From Tubulanus polymorphus (Eukaryota > Nemertea > Palaeonemertea > Tubulaniformes > Tubulanidae), in the NCBI RefSeq assembly GCF_964204645.1, contig NC_134026.1, positions 30,628,650 through 30,692,649 of the forward strand: 64,000 nucleotides of DNA, in the 5' to 3' direction. The notes beneath the pieces were generated by a model that made no database searches, was not told where the DNA came from, and saw only the letters and a program-made list of their open reading frames with translations. Positions 11,231 through 53,300 of this stretch are shown in pieces (within the stretch, counting starts at the first letter, position 1; every line of letters starts with the position of its first letter). Made by a program: the position numbers and the translations under genes.

Positions 11231-13489
11231 CACTGGGGAGTGATTTTAATTAAAATGTGCCTCGTCAATTAAATTGTGTTTCACGCATGGAAATCAGTAT
11301 CAGCCCCACTAGCACCACCCAGGTTCTAAGCAATTCTTCATTACAATATTCGCTGTAAAGCCTAATCATTTATCCTAGTGACATTTATACTGTGAATTAT
11401 TGATGAAAATAGTATCGGGTCCAATTTTCGACTAATAGATTACTTTGCGTGAAATCATTGAATAAAATACATAGTAATAGATGATAAGTTTAAAACCCAC
11501 AGAATTTAGAATGTATGTAATGGGCCCTTATTCACTATGTATATACTTCCTCTCATGGACCGCTATCCTGACTTCAAATTGACCTTTATCCCGTTCATCT
11601 GAGATTCTTATATATGATTTACTTAACACGAATATCGATGATTCTCGGCAGGAATAATCTCGATCTGGCCCGATACCGGAATTTCAGTTTAAGCGGACAC
11701 ACGGTGCGCGGTCTCATCTTCAAGGTTATTCGACGTCATGTCTGGGGTGAACTTGAGTGGCAATTGATTTAGTGAATTCTGTGTATTGATTCTCGATTTA
11801 CCATCTACATCCATTTCCCTCTTGTCATGAAAATTTATCCTAGATTGAATACACACGGCATTCATAGTAACAGAGTCCGACTTCAGGCGGTGTGCTCGCT
11901 CGTGATGACGCTGAGGATGGATCCCAGGATGACTTATACGACTTCTAAAATCCCTCAAAATCCTGCACCCTATAACTATCCCAGTAAAGATGATAAAGAA
12001 ATTCGATAGCTGGCAATGTGTAGCTTTTGTCAGCAGAAAAGTAATGAAGACACAAAATTAACTCAAAAGGGGCTTTTTTCAGAAGAAAGGCAGATATCAA
12101 TGCCGTTTTGTGCCCTTTTTAGTGCAAAGTATCTCTAATCCGCAATTAGCCTATATTATAGACAGTATCTAGAAGAGTTAGAATAAAGTCAAAACGTCGA
12201 ATGAACTAGTTCAAGGAAACCTTGCGATGGAAACCTTTCGGGCAGTATTAATCATTCAATCAATTTTCTTTTCCTGTTACCTGGTCACGAGTCCTTCTTA
12301 AATACGTTCTAGGAAATCGTAATAGGTTCGTTCAGTAGTAGAATATGGATAGGCGTGAGGCATGATGAGGGTAAGCGACAGTTTTTGTGGATCTCGCAGG
12401 ATTTTGCAAGATTTCAAGCTTCCGGAGATCGATCGATTTAGGGCTGACAGACGACATATTCTTAAGATGCGAATCCGCCAATTATTCACGGCTATGTAAA
12501 TATAGAGACTAGTGGTCACACATCGCGAATTTTGATAAATCCACTATTTACACACACACACATATGGTTAACCGTGTACCAGTATCTGAACTCTTCTTCA
12601 ACGCGACACGCATCTAATTAAGTTACATTGATTGATTAATGCCAGCTTATACAAGCGACTGATGCCGAGAATGTGGTAGACTTTTTAGTTCAGCATTGAC
12701 ATCAATAAACACAGAGCAAGAAAAGGAAAATTGAATCTCATTTCTGTGTGAGATCGATAAAAGACGATGGGTTTAAGGAAAGTGATTGATATCTGATAAG
12801 AATGTGAAATATTCTATGGAAATGTGGATTTTATCAGTCTACCGTTATTCAATAAAATCTACCGTTCACATAAAACCATTATAAATGAATATTTATTTAC
12901 ATTCGGTTGAACTGTTAAAAACAGGATCATCGTGTGGTCCTTTCCACTACAGGAAACATGCGCGTCACCAGGCGGAGTTGGTCGTTCCACTTATTATTTG
13001 AGGTCACAATTTTCAAATTCACTTTCATTGGGATTCGAACCTAAAAGAACAGCCACACAGTGTTATGCGCATCTGAGACACTTTTCCTTCAAAATTTCGC
13101 TATCTAAATGTACTATATTCCACATTTCATTTACAGCGACTAATAATTAGTCTAAATTAAAGATGGGTGGTATTTCTATCACTTATATTCATAATGCATA
13201 TTTAATGTATATACATGTTATTCTGTGAATCACTTCTTGTTTGGATGCATTTGAAATATCTGGTCCACGAACAAGAATTTTTCTTCATCTCAGAAGCATT
13301 ACACTCACAGCAAATAAAGAATTCGTCGTACTCAATCATCTTACGGAGTCCATTACGGAATTTGAGGGTCGCATTCAGGCAGACCGTTCAGCCTTAAAAT
13401 CAAATCATACATATTTAGAAATGACTCGAGTTACTGCAGGAGTCACGTTCACACCTAAGAGTAATCATCAAATTCACACCACGTTATTC

Positions 13490-13705
13490 ACGTTCTTTGT
13501 TTGGTCCATTCCAATTTAGACCGAACCAAGCCCTCACATTAGCGATCAAAGTCCGTTCAACATCGGTCCGTAGCAGAGAATTGACCATTTCCCCAATGAC
13601 CGATGCTTGACTGTTTAAAATTTCAGAACCGTTCTAGAATAGGTCCATCCCAGGCACGGACCAAATTAGAACGGACCACTGATGGCGTGAACGCAGTTGA
13701 GTTGG
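13490..13705. repeat. Dispersed GGTCCGTTCTAATTTGGTCC family copy
   Basis: Carries TTGGTCCATTCCAATTTAGACCG, GTTCTAGAATAGGTCCATCC and GGACCAAATTAGAACGGACC, followed by GTGAACGC. The same motifs recur at 49345-49650 and 61178-61240. Probably a non-autonomous DNA element. Confidence 0.55.
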
Positions 13706-14328
13706 TGTAAATCGCTGAAATGAAAAAAGGCCCAGAAGCTTGATACGTACTAGCAATTTGATTCGCTGTGGGTTATTGATTGTTATTGAAGTCATATATT
13801 GAGAGATATTTTCGTATTCGCGATGAGTATGATTGGTATTGACTGGAACTGTGTGGGATCATTAGATAAACCTTTGTGCCCGGGGAAAATGGGATAAATG
13901 ACCAAATTATGGCCAGCGACCCACAAATAATCCACGGCTCGACTACATCAATTTGCGCAACAGAACGACATAATGAGCGTCACGCGTGACAAGCAAGCAA
14001 AACACGAGTACAAAACAAACTACCTCATTCTATCGTCATTTAAGGTGACTGAAAGACGCAATGGCTGAATTTACTGTTACGAAACATCCATATCCATACA
14101 TATATCTATCATAGAAAAGTCACGAATGTACTTTTTTTTCTGGGTATGAGATTATGTCTATAAATTGCAAACTAAATGGATGGTCGTCTAGCCGGTTCGG
14201 AGAGATCTGTGAGAAAACAGAAATCAGTGCTCTAATCAAATATACTCGTCAGAGATCGTCGTCCATCATTATTTTTTCGTTATTGATAAGAGAAAGTGAA
14301 GGAATAAGATGATTTGCCGGGGTTGGGC

Positions 14329-14341
14329 GGGGGGGGGGGGG
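14329..14341 (+). repeat. Poly-G run (13 G)
   Basis: Uninterrupted G tract following a GGGTTGGGCGG-like lead; it could form a G-quadruplex. Confidence 0.8.
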
Positions 14342-14593
14342 CTGGAGTTATTTTGCCGGCTCTATTTCCGTGACATTCGTCATCGTCACCGAGAGATTAA
14401 AGTCGATCAGTACAGACACCGCAGCCTGCAATTGTTTTATTGACATTTGAGGCAACACTATTACGCGTATACCACAAACAGCTTGGTTATAGGATATTGA
14501 ACTTAGAAAAAAATTTTTCTATTTGACGAATATTAATGAAATATGTCGCTTCCTTATCCGCATTAATACATCAATGAACCATGTGACGAAGTA

Positions 14594-14690
14594 TTAAAAA
14601 AAAGTTCGTTACTAGGATCGAACCCGGGACCTCTAGGTCGCAGGAACTGCATGCTAAACCACGCGACCACCGAGCCGTAGTGAAAGAATT
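14594..14690 (-). mobile_element. tRNA-derived SINE
   Basis: The minus strand reads GGCTCGGTGGTCGCGTGGTT, then GCATGCAG, then GGTTCGATCC. These are an A box and a B box in tRNA spacing. The two ends do not pair as an acceptor stem, so this is a SINE head rather than a tRNA gene. An A/T-rich tail follows on the minus strand side (14594-14604). Confidence 0.75.
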
Positions 14691-16364
14691 CCGCTCAGTG
14701 GTCGAGTTACTGTCCAGTCACAAGGCGACTGACCGTCATGCTCTATTCGCTAGCATTATTGTCCAATCAGACTTTTAACTCCGATAACCGAAGTTCGCCC
14801 TGGCTTCCGGCTGGCAAACAATTTGGGTTCCCATTTAGGCAGATCGATTCGTCTCGAACAAACTATTTATAGTCAATATACAGATTTATAACATAATAAA
14901 TATTAGGTTCATTGCACTTAATGTAATGATTTTTACATCAGTCAATTATAGACAGATAGAAAGGTACAGAGATAGTTTACTGACGTCAACAGAAGACATG
15001 CACTCATCGGTATTATACTGATATTACTAAATCAATAGAAATGTTCAGGTTTTACTGGAAACAAAACACATGTTATACACATTTAAAAGGTTAGAGATTA
15101 GTATTGTGAATTGAATTAAAAAACGTTTCAGATGCCCTCAGATACTGATACATATTTTGAAAGTTAGAAGAACGCATTTATTCGGGATGATTCGGTAATT
15201 TTGTTACCGAGATCTGCACCACCGCGATAATCCTCTTCTGTGACTTATTGAGCCATTAATAAAAAGCCCATGTGAGCTATATTTCACCTTTGAAAATACG
15301 TATATGCTAGAATTTGAGCGCCGTCACAATTCGTATGGTCTTTCATCGGTATCGCATTAATCTCAATCAAAATGATGAAACTGACGCCTAAATAGCGCAA
15401 GTGATAAATGGATATAGAATTCAAACATTTCTCCAACACGAATCAATTTAAACTTCAACAAGCGACACGAGTAGTTGTCGAATCGTTTCAGTTTTTTTTT
15501 TTGGTATTTAATATGGAAGTTTGTATACGAGAAGAGGAATAATTGACAAGTCGATATAAAAACAACGACTGCACTTCGATGTATATACGCGCGATGGTTG
15601 GGGAGATACGTATTACATGCTTCAGTTGATCTAAAATGTATGCTTTCATCCGGTCCCGGAAGTGATTGTATCCACAGTGCCCTAGCTATGACTCTCTACG
15701 ATCCTACTGTACCTTAAGATTCTCTCAGTGGAGGAGGGAGACAGAGAGAGGGGGTAGAACCAGCCCCGGGGGTGGTTGTGTTCACGTGATCTACGACGCT
15801 CTCCGGTCCTATAGTGTACCGCACTGTGGTAGCATCAGTCACTTTGGTTCCTCGTGACAACTTTGATATGTATTAATTCTATTACATGATGTATTCTGAT
15901 TTTTGATCTTTTGATTTATTCTAAATGAAAGTATTTTTAGAACATTGATACAGGATCGCATAACGTGGGTTAGATTCGTGATTGCACGGTGTAATGTATT
16001 AAATGCAATGTTAACTGATAGTTTTTCTATTCTTTCACCTTTTTGTGTTGTCTATAGTTTAGATCATTAACAATAATGTTAGTGATGAAACTTGAAAAAT
16101 TCATATCGTGTTTGACAATTTGTCATACTCCGTACAGAGATGCATTGATCATATTAATAAATGTTCAGCACTGTTCCTATCACCTGCTTGAAATAGAACA
16201 TAAAAAAACATTTTAAAACAGCTCAGTAATGTTTGTGGGAAATTGAATAATAACAATGGATTGCCATCTCTGCCCGTGTCATCATGCTGGCAATTCTGTT
16301 TACACGGGAGATTTGATAAATCTACAACGAACATTTCTCGTTAATAAAGCTTACTGCGCATGGT

Positions 16365-16450
16365 AGATGCATCGCAGCCGCCGCCACCACCGGAGCACTC
16401 CGTATAGCGTTAAGCGCGCGCGCGGCACCGACACCAGCACCGACATCACT
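16365..16450 (+). promoter_or_regulatory. Possible GC-rich promoter/5' UTR segment of the GRIN3-like gene
   Basis: A local CpG-rich stretch in AT-rich surroundings, 630-710 bp before the first coding ATG. The assignment rests only on base composition and position. No TATA box or initiator can be fixed. Confidence 0.25.
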
Positions 16451-17076
16451 GAGCTCGAAAATAACGACCTTCATTTCTGGGTGACAAATCAAAACTGACG
16501 AGTGAAGACGCGACCTGGTCAAAAAAGAGGTTACTTTGTTGTTGGATATGTCTCCATTTCGGGAAGATGGGTGATTAATAGTATTAAAGTTGCGCGCAAA
16601 GTCGGGAAATAGATACGAAAAACGGATTAGTTTTAACAGTTTCTGTTCACCTGGGATTTTACAGATCAATTATTCAGAATGAAATGACTACACTCAGGAT
16701 TATGTATCTGATGATTTCTGTCGAACGATAAAAAAAATGATTGCACCAACAATAATAAAACAGGTGAAGGTTTCGGATGTGGCGGTCGGTTTTAGCAGAC
16801 ACAGGTCACTTGTATTTAGTATAACTAGATTGGATATAATATCATCATTAGTTTTTACTTCTTGAATCAAGTTCTTTTGTGTTCGTCGTAGAAAGCAATG
16901 TGCGCGTATATGTATATCTATGGTCGTAGATAAGGAAACATCTGTTCATTAAATAGAATGTATATATGTGGTCATTTAGTTTTCATTGAAATATGAAGTA
17001 TGTCATTGGATGGAGTTACGTAGGAGCTTCGCGCAAATCGGTGATGGATTAATAGAGAATTTTGCACTATGCTGCT

Positions 17077-46837
<29,761 letters not shown>

Positions 46838-47128
46838 CCGGTTATATTTTACCTTAGCAGTATTGCCTATTAACATATTCCATGATCGTGCCAATAATAT
46901 ACATAATAATGATAATAGTAAATACTAGCCCCTCAAAATACAGCTACAATTTAACATGATTTTGATATTAATAATAGGACGTGTGCCTTTATACATATCT
47001 ATATATATAATATTAGTAGATGGTTAGATTTTTGAGGAGGATGTGGCGTCTTGCCAGCCCGATCTCTTATCGTCAAATTTGCATAATAACAAAACTACTG
47101 TTGATTATTCATAATTATTTATCGTGAA

Positions 47129-47229
47129 TCATGTACTATCATGTACTATCATGTACTAGCATGTACTATCATGTACTAGCATGTACTATCATGTACTAGC
47201 ATGTACTATCATGTACTAGCATGTACTAT
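47129..47229. repeat. 10-bp tandem array
   Basis: Ten copies of CATGTACTAT or CATGTACTAG, alternating in its second half to give a 20-bp period. Confidence 0.95.
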
Positions 47230-47279
47230 CGGCTATTTTGAGTTCTTTACCTGGAAGTGTTTGTTAGATCAGTTCATGA

Positions 47280-47515
47280 AACTTTTAAACCGATAATCTT
47301 AGAAAATCCCCACAATAAGCAAGAATAATAGTCCGAAAATGTTTCTTTCTTACTGATTTTCGACGTTTCGACTTTATTCTGATAGTTACCTTCAGGAATA
47401 TTTCAGTCGCGACTATTTCCTGAACTAAACGACCATTAGGATATAGTAGAAACGTCGAAAATAAATCAAAAAATAAAGGAACCTTGTCAAACTTGTTTTT
47501 CATTTTGTGAGATTT
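47280..47515. mobile_element. Foldback element, GTCGAAACGTCG subfamily
   Basis: TTTTCGACGTTTCGACT at 47357 and TAGAAACGTCGAAAA at 47449 are inverted. The centre has ACCTTCAGGAATATTTC. The edge AAAATCCCACAATAAGCA recurs at 56666 and resembles the edge of the element at 2719. Confidence 0.65.
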
Positions 47516-48204
47516 TCGTTAAAACACGGACTCAGAGTGTTAGTACATACCTATACCCATCTCGAACCATAACGCCATCTTGCGGGATTTTTCAATGTTA
47601 TAACAGATACACGCGCTTTGACTGTGATACTGTGTTGAATTGTTTATAATTATCTCATAATTCATATATTAATCATATCGGTATATGTTATATGTATAGT
47701 TAATTTATTACTGTTATTTTATTATGAATTGTAAAATACTAATGGAAGTAGAGTGTCAAACCCACAATGAAAAAACTGAAATATTTCAAACATCGAAAAA
47801 TTTATAAAAAAAATAAAAACACTACGAAATTTTCTTTTTCCATCTAATAACCAAAATATTGATTGATAACAGTTTCCATGATTGGTTGTTTTCTGTTGGA
47901 AGCTGATTTTGATTGATTTTTCGATATCGTTCGGTAATTTCATCGCTGATTCGACTCGCTGTAGTTTTATTTGCGCAAGATTGTAAATTTCTACCACTAA
48001 CACTATATACTAATGGATATAGATTAGAAGTAGAATTAGATCCCCCTAATTGAGGCTATGATTTAGAAATTGACGGACGATGACACAGAAATCTCTATTT
48101 ATTTATTTATCTGTAAACTCATTCCTCTGTCAATTTGATAAATCTGTCAAACCTTTCACGATATAATCGTTGTGTATAATCTAGCAGCATTTATTTGCGT
48201 TTAA

Positions 48205-48280
48205 AGCCTGGCGTAGGTCGACTGGCGATCAGTCGCGACTGGAGGAACCAGTCCCAGGAGGCCGACCTACGCGCCCGGCT
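48205..48280. repeat. GC-rich foldback, GCGTAGGTCG arms
   Basis: AGCCTGGCGTAGGTCG and CGACCTACGCGCCCGGCT are inverted, with a nested GCGATCAGTCGC hairpin. A stable structure in a region otherwise poor in GC. Confidence 0.75.
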
Positions 48281-50039
48281 AAATCAAACATCTCCTTATC
48301 AAACGTGCGTATATCCCTTTCATAAAGACTATAAATAACCTCATAATTTTGGTATTTTTTATCTTCTAGAATATTGTATATACACTTTGAATATTGTACA
48401 TAAATTGAATAGTATAACGTATAATGTAGATTGATAAATACTAGTATATGATATATTAGTATAACACTAAATGGTGGGGCAGCGCGGATAAGTGATCGAT
48501 ATATAAAGAGTTTATCATATACATTTCAATCCGCCATTAATCTCTTATAATAAACCGCATATCAATGTGTTAGTGTACTTCCTTCAGCTAGTGTATTTCC
48601 TGTGTCATATGTGGCTATTTACATTGTATTATATTCAAAACGTTGGACTTCGGAAGCAGGAACAGATTTAAGCCCGGGTCCATAATTCCTCCCATAAAGC
48701 AGCCATTCCAGAGGCTGCGAGCAAGGCGGGCTTCCCCTGACCGTTAGAATATGTTTGAATAGTTTTGCTTCCAATTTTGTCTAAACACTTCACACCGATA
48801 TGATTGTTATCAAAAACAATAAAATAGAAAACAATTCTGATATTTGGATTTTAGAATAAATTCACCGTTATTGTAGCAGCTGTTCATGCACCTTATTAAA
48901 CATATGAATATTTAGCAGCTTAAGTCAAAATGACTCCTAAAACGCTTTTAAACGCACACTTTTGCCATAAAATAGACTAGTTCTATGATATATGTATGCA
49001 TACCCCTGTAACTTGTATTCATTCACCCAGGTATATACCGCGATTAATCATCAAATCAATATATTCTGAATTGTATTGTTATATTTGCCGGCTGTTACAT
49101 ATTGAAATTTGACGATTCATTTTCAAAATCATATGACTTCATTATTTCTTTGATAGCATTTCAAAAATGATTTGTTCGTTTTGTATTTTTCGGAACATTC
49201 GATAGTGTAGCGTGTGTCGAGCAGATACGAGATTTTCTATAGGCTGATTATAAATAATGTAAATAAACTGTATATATTTTCTAATACTAATAAACGAAAT
49301 GAGGGAAATTCATAAATTCATCTTGAATTCTCAGTGCATTTTTTCGGATCTGGCCAAATCGAACCTGTAACGGACTAAATTAGAACGGACCGAATCAATG
49401 ACGTGCGTTCACACGTCAGATCACCGGTCAAGCGGACGCAACATTGATTGACAGAGTTCTATTCACACACAGAAAATGTCCATTCTAAAATTCAGAACGG
49501 ACCTAGATCGGTCTTTTTGCTTTGATTCTAATTGTTCCGTTGGAACGAACCAATTTAGAACGGGTTTTTCACAAGTGCGAACGCTTCTTAATTCGAACGG
49601 ACTAAATCTATACCGTTAATTCTCAATAACGTAGTGTAGTGTGAACGCGGCATATTGAGTTGGATATTCCCCTCGTTCGTTCGTTCGTTCGTTCGCAGTT
49701 ACTTCGGCAATTTCCGCAGTAGTTACGTGTAAAGGTTGGATCGGACGCGGGAAGGAGATGTGCATCTTATAAATAACCGGGTGATAAGGTGAAGTACATA
49801 CAATACACACACAGATTGAAAGTATCGTTGTTGTTCCGCGCGTTTTACCGAGCAACATTAGCGAATAGGAAAGTAATTAACGTTTCATTCTCTATACTGC
49901 TTTATTCAGGTAATATAACGATTAAAAACTACAGGATTCGGAAACTTTTCATTCGTTTTTCGTTAATCGATTAGTGACTGTGTAATTGAGAGGACTTGGT
50001 GATTTTTTCCTAAATTTACCTGAACTAACAACACATCAA

Positions 50040-50317
50040 ATGAACGCGTCATCGTTAGCTAGTATGCAGCCGTCCATCTACATTTTCGGCAATGTAAAAA
50101 GATACAGTTTCAGAAAAATCTATAACCGACGAATTTACGACCGACCTCGAAAACCCAAACAGAAAAAGGACAAGTATAAACTTCCTCATATAAAAGACGA
50201 TGACAAACCACCGTCTTTAATGGCAAAGATTGGATTGATTATTGTGGCGCTAGTGTTTCTAATAACGGGAATTGTAATGGTCATATGTGGAAATATACAA
50301 GGAGGAAATAACCTGTT
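50040..50317 (+). CDS. Two-pass protein exon 1
   Basis: 92 codons plus two bases. Carries the basic N-terminus and all of membrane segment 1. It ends CTGTT before GTAAGT. Confidence 0.75.
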
Positions 50318-53300
50318 GTAAGTATATATGATAAAAGTAGATTTCTGTTTGTATGTAAAAAAACCTACAGATATGAAGAATTAACGACTACCTGTAAACC
50401 ACAGACTGAGCTTTATTGCGATGTACGGGAAAATAATCCCTGGGAACATATTGAAATTTGTCACTCATTACCATCATTGCTCATTATTATCATGGTGGTT
50501 GTCAGCCAGGCTGAGGATTAATCCCTAGGGTAGCCTTGATACCCAGTCTATAAAACCAGGCCCCGTAGTTTCGGATAGAAATTACTTATTTCCATTTTCA
50601 TAGATTTCGTTCGAAATGAATAAATCTCTGAAAATCGATAGTTTTATAAATCTACCCAAAACGTCGTCAGTGATTTTCGTTGTTAAATGATCACATGGTG
50701 CGTGTTTTATTTTGGCCCCGACACTTGCCTTCAGTCTATTCGACGGATTCAATAGTTATAGTTATTGAAACGCGCCACCCGATGGACAAAGCGAAGTCTC
50801 ACAAATCGATTTAAAATTCAGTAATAATGAATTAGTTCATTGATAACTTTTGACTGTTCCTTATAACAGACATTACCAGAATTCGAATTAGAGCTAACTG
50901 TTATTGCTCCACAAGAATTCCAATAACTTACAACACAAAAACAGACAATACAAGGATTGATTCAGTTTTCATAAATCAATGAAGATCAGAAATAAGCATA
51001 AATGAGAACATGAATAAAGTGAATGCGTTTAGTAAAGCTTCCTGCCTTTAATAATCTGTACACGCATGGCCTGGTTCCGAAGAAAGGTGGTTGATTACTT
51101 AAGTTAATGACTTTCTAATTGACTTTCACAACGACGTAATCGAGAATCGATTGATGTGAAACCGATATCCGTCAAACCGCGATCGTCTTTTCGACAAATT
51201 CGTAAAATAATGTACGGTTTTAGATACAATATTTCTAACGGAGAATGTAAGAAAGTACACACACCGATTCTCTGTGCTTGGAATCGAACTTTGTTTATGT
51301 AGTTTGCGTACATGATGCCCTTGTAGCCTCATATTTCGTTCGCTGTTTAGCTTCTGCGGCGGCAGTTCCTGAAAACAAGAACTCGTAGATGAAGGTGTGC
51401 GACGTACATATCTCTTAACGGCAGCGAGAAAACAACGCACATATATTCGTGCACATATATTGGAATCTTTAAAAATGAAATCGTTCTGCATAACCGCGTA
51501 CTGACGTCAAGTCTGTAGGCAAAAAGCTAAATTGGGTTTCCTAAGAATTCTCCTCTGTTTCGTGTTGAAATTCCCAATTTACAAGAAATATATGGCGATT
51601 TAGGCGCATCACTTGTCATTTGTTGCAACGTTTTCTCAGAGGTGTCAAACAGCTTCATGTTACTAATTTTCTTGTTTGTCATTTTATCTCTGACTCTTAT
51701 TTCGTATACAATATTACAGAAATAGGCCACTAGCCTTGATGATATTTCAAATATCGAATGCTCATCTAATCATCAACCTCATCATATATACGTTACAGCA
51801 ATTAAACGAAGTCTTGTCTTCTAAAAAAAACTCTGGATCCAGTTACACGGTTGTGGGTTAGAGTTAACCGTGAGTTAAGATTATATAATATTCAATGTTT
51901 ATATTCAATTCAAAATTTTAATCCAGAACAGTCTAAACCACTTGAGTCTAGGCGATAATACTGATAGGTCTGTCTTTCTTGTAATACGTGGACATAATTT
52001 TTTAATCTCGACGCCAGACCTGCTGCGGCTTTAACTGACTATATTGACTTACCGTAGGTAGATTACACGGGTTTAAGTTTAAAGATTACGTATGTTTATG
52101 AGCGTTGAATAAAAGCCGTTCTGTTCGCCAGGAATGTTAAAGTCATTAATATAATAATCCTAGTACACGAGCGCTTTGTCCGGTTTGAGAACACTGAGAA
52201 TGAAATATTCATAAAAAACCGATAAACTACGTGAACATTGTTCACTCTTGAATCATGAACTGGTTTTCAAAAATTCTGATTTATGCGAAAGATAATTTTT
52301 TCCCGGAGTGCATCTAGGGTTACTGGAAGAAGGCGAGGGTCCAAAGGAAAAGTATGGTCATTTTTTGGATAAAGCCGTTAGATAACGAGCGGGCTACCCC
52401 TCGGTGTTCAGGGGGGGGGGGGAGGATCAGTGTAAAATTTGCAGGGTTTCACAGATTTAGATTTCAATTGATTTAGATTAGATTTGAATTCATTGCTCAA
52501 GAAATTACATTTTTTTCGAGCGAAGGGTACAAAGAAACAGTTACTCAGTATATCAGTATACACGCAATTGAATAAACGCAATATTCGTCATGACACACAT
52601 GGGTAACCTCAATGGCAAGAGGCAGGGGTCCGAACCTTCGAAAATATCCCGTCGATCCGCTCATATTACTGATAAACAAAAAAATCGTCTTCTTTTTCAA
52701 TATTATGTTCGTTTTTAAAGCAGTTTGTTCATATTTGAACTATAATTGTTTCTGTCAATCTTCGTTTCGAAGTTAAGTGAGTTTGGATTTTTTTTGTACG
52801 CTTGGTTATATTTTCTATGCGCTATAAGCTGAATGCCGATGTTCGTGTTATCCATCATACCGAGCATCACTTACAAAACATTTACTAATTACTAGTGTTC
52901 GTATATGTAACACCTGGTAAAATAGTCGATTTGATATAAATATCCCCCGCCTTCATCGCTAAATTTCCGTTCTATTTAGAATCTATTTTAATCTAGGCAT
53001 TCGATAATTAGTTATTGAATAGAGTTAAGGTGATTGACAGCCCAGGTTTACTACAAACATTATCTTCAATCAGTTTAAAATCAGTAGTTTCTCCGCCAGT
53101 TTAACTCTTGTTTATCAAACGCGAATTTGTGGCTAATTCAACCGCGCATATGTGCATCATTTCCCCAAATCTCACAACAATCTTTCCTCTTATCGTACAT
53201 TGCACACTCATTATCTTATGACACCTTGCCCGGCTCAAGTATATTTCTAATTGATTATCACACTTTAATCTTTCAGAAGATATTACCCGGTGCGAGCGAA

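Larger units (their letters stand above)
9953..17076. other. Intergenic region between DNAI4-like and GRIN3-like genes
   Basis: No supported gene. Besides the SINE, the LTR-like block and family copies listed separately, I see AT-rich sequence with short frames only. A GC-rich block at 16365-16450 (CCGCCGCCACCACC, GCGCGCGCGCGG) lies about 0.6 kb before the receptor start and may belong to its promoter or 5' UTR. Confidence 0.5.
46838..50039. other. GRIN3-like 3' UTR/intergenic and 5' flank of the next gene
   Basis: No further coding. Candidate polyadenylation signals AATAAA lie at about 48822, 49262 and 49290. It contains the 10-bp array, two foldbacks, a copy of the GGTCCGTTCTAATTTGGTCC family (49345-49650) and a short (GTTC)n at 49675-49696. 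Confidence 0.5.

Noticed and set aside
14605-14676. tRNA gene on the minus strand
   Set aside because: A and B boxes are present, but the 5' and 3' ends do not pair as an acceptor stem; called a SINE.
16322-16669. 115-codon minus-strand frame with Ala-rich end
   Set aside because: The open stretch follows the GC-rich block before the receptor gene. No homology and no splice support.
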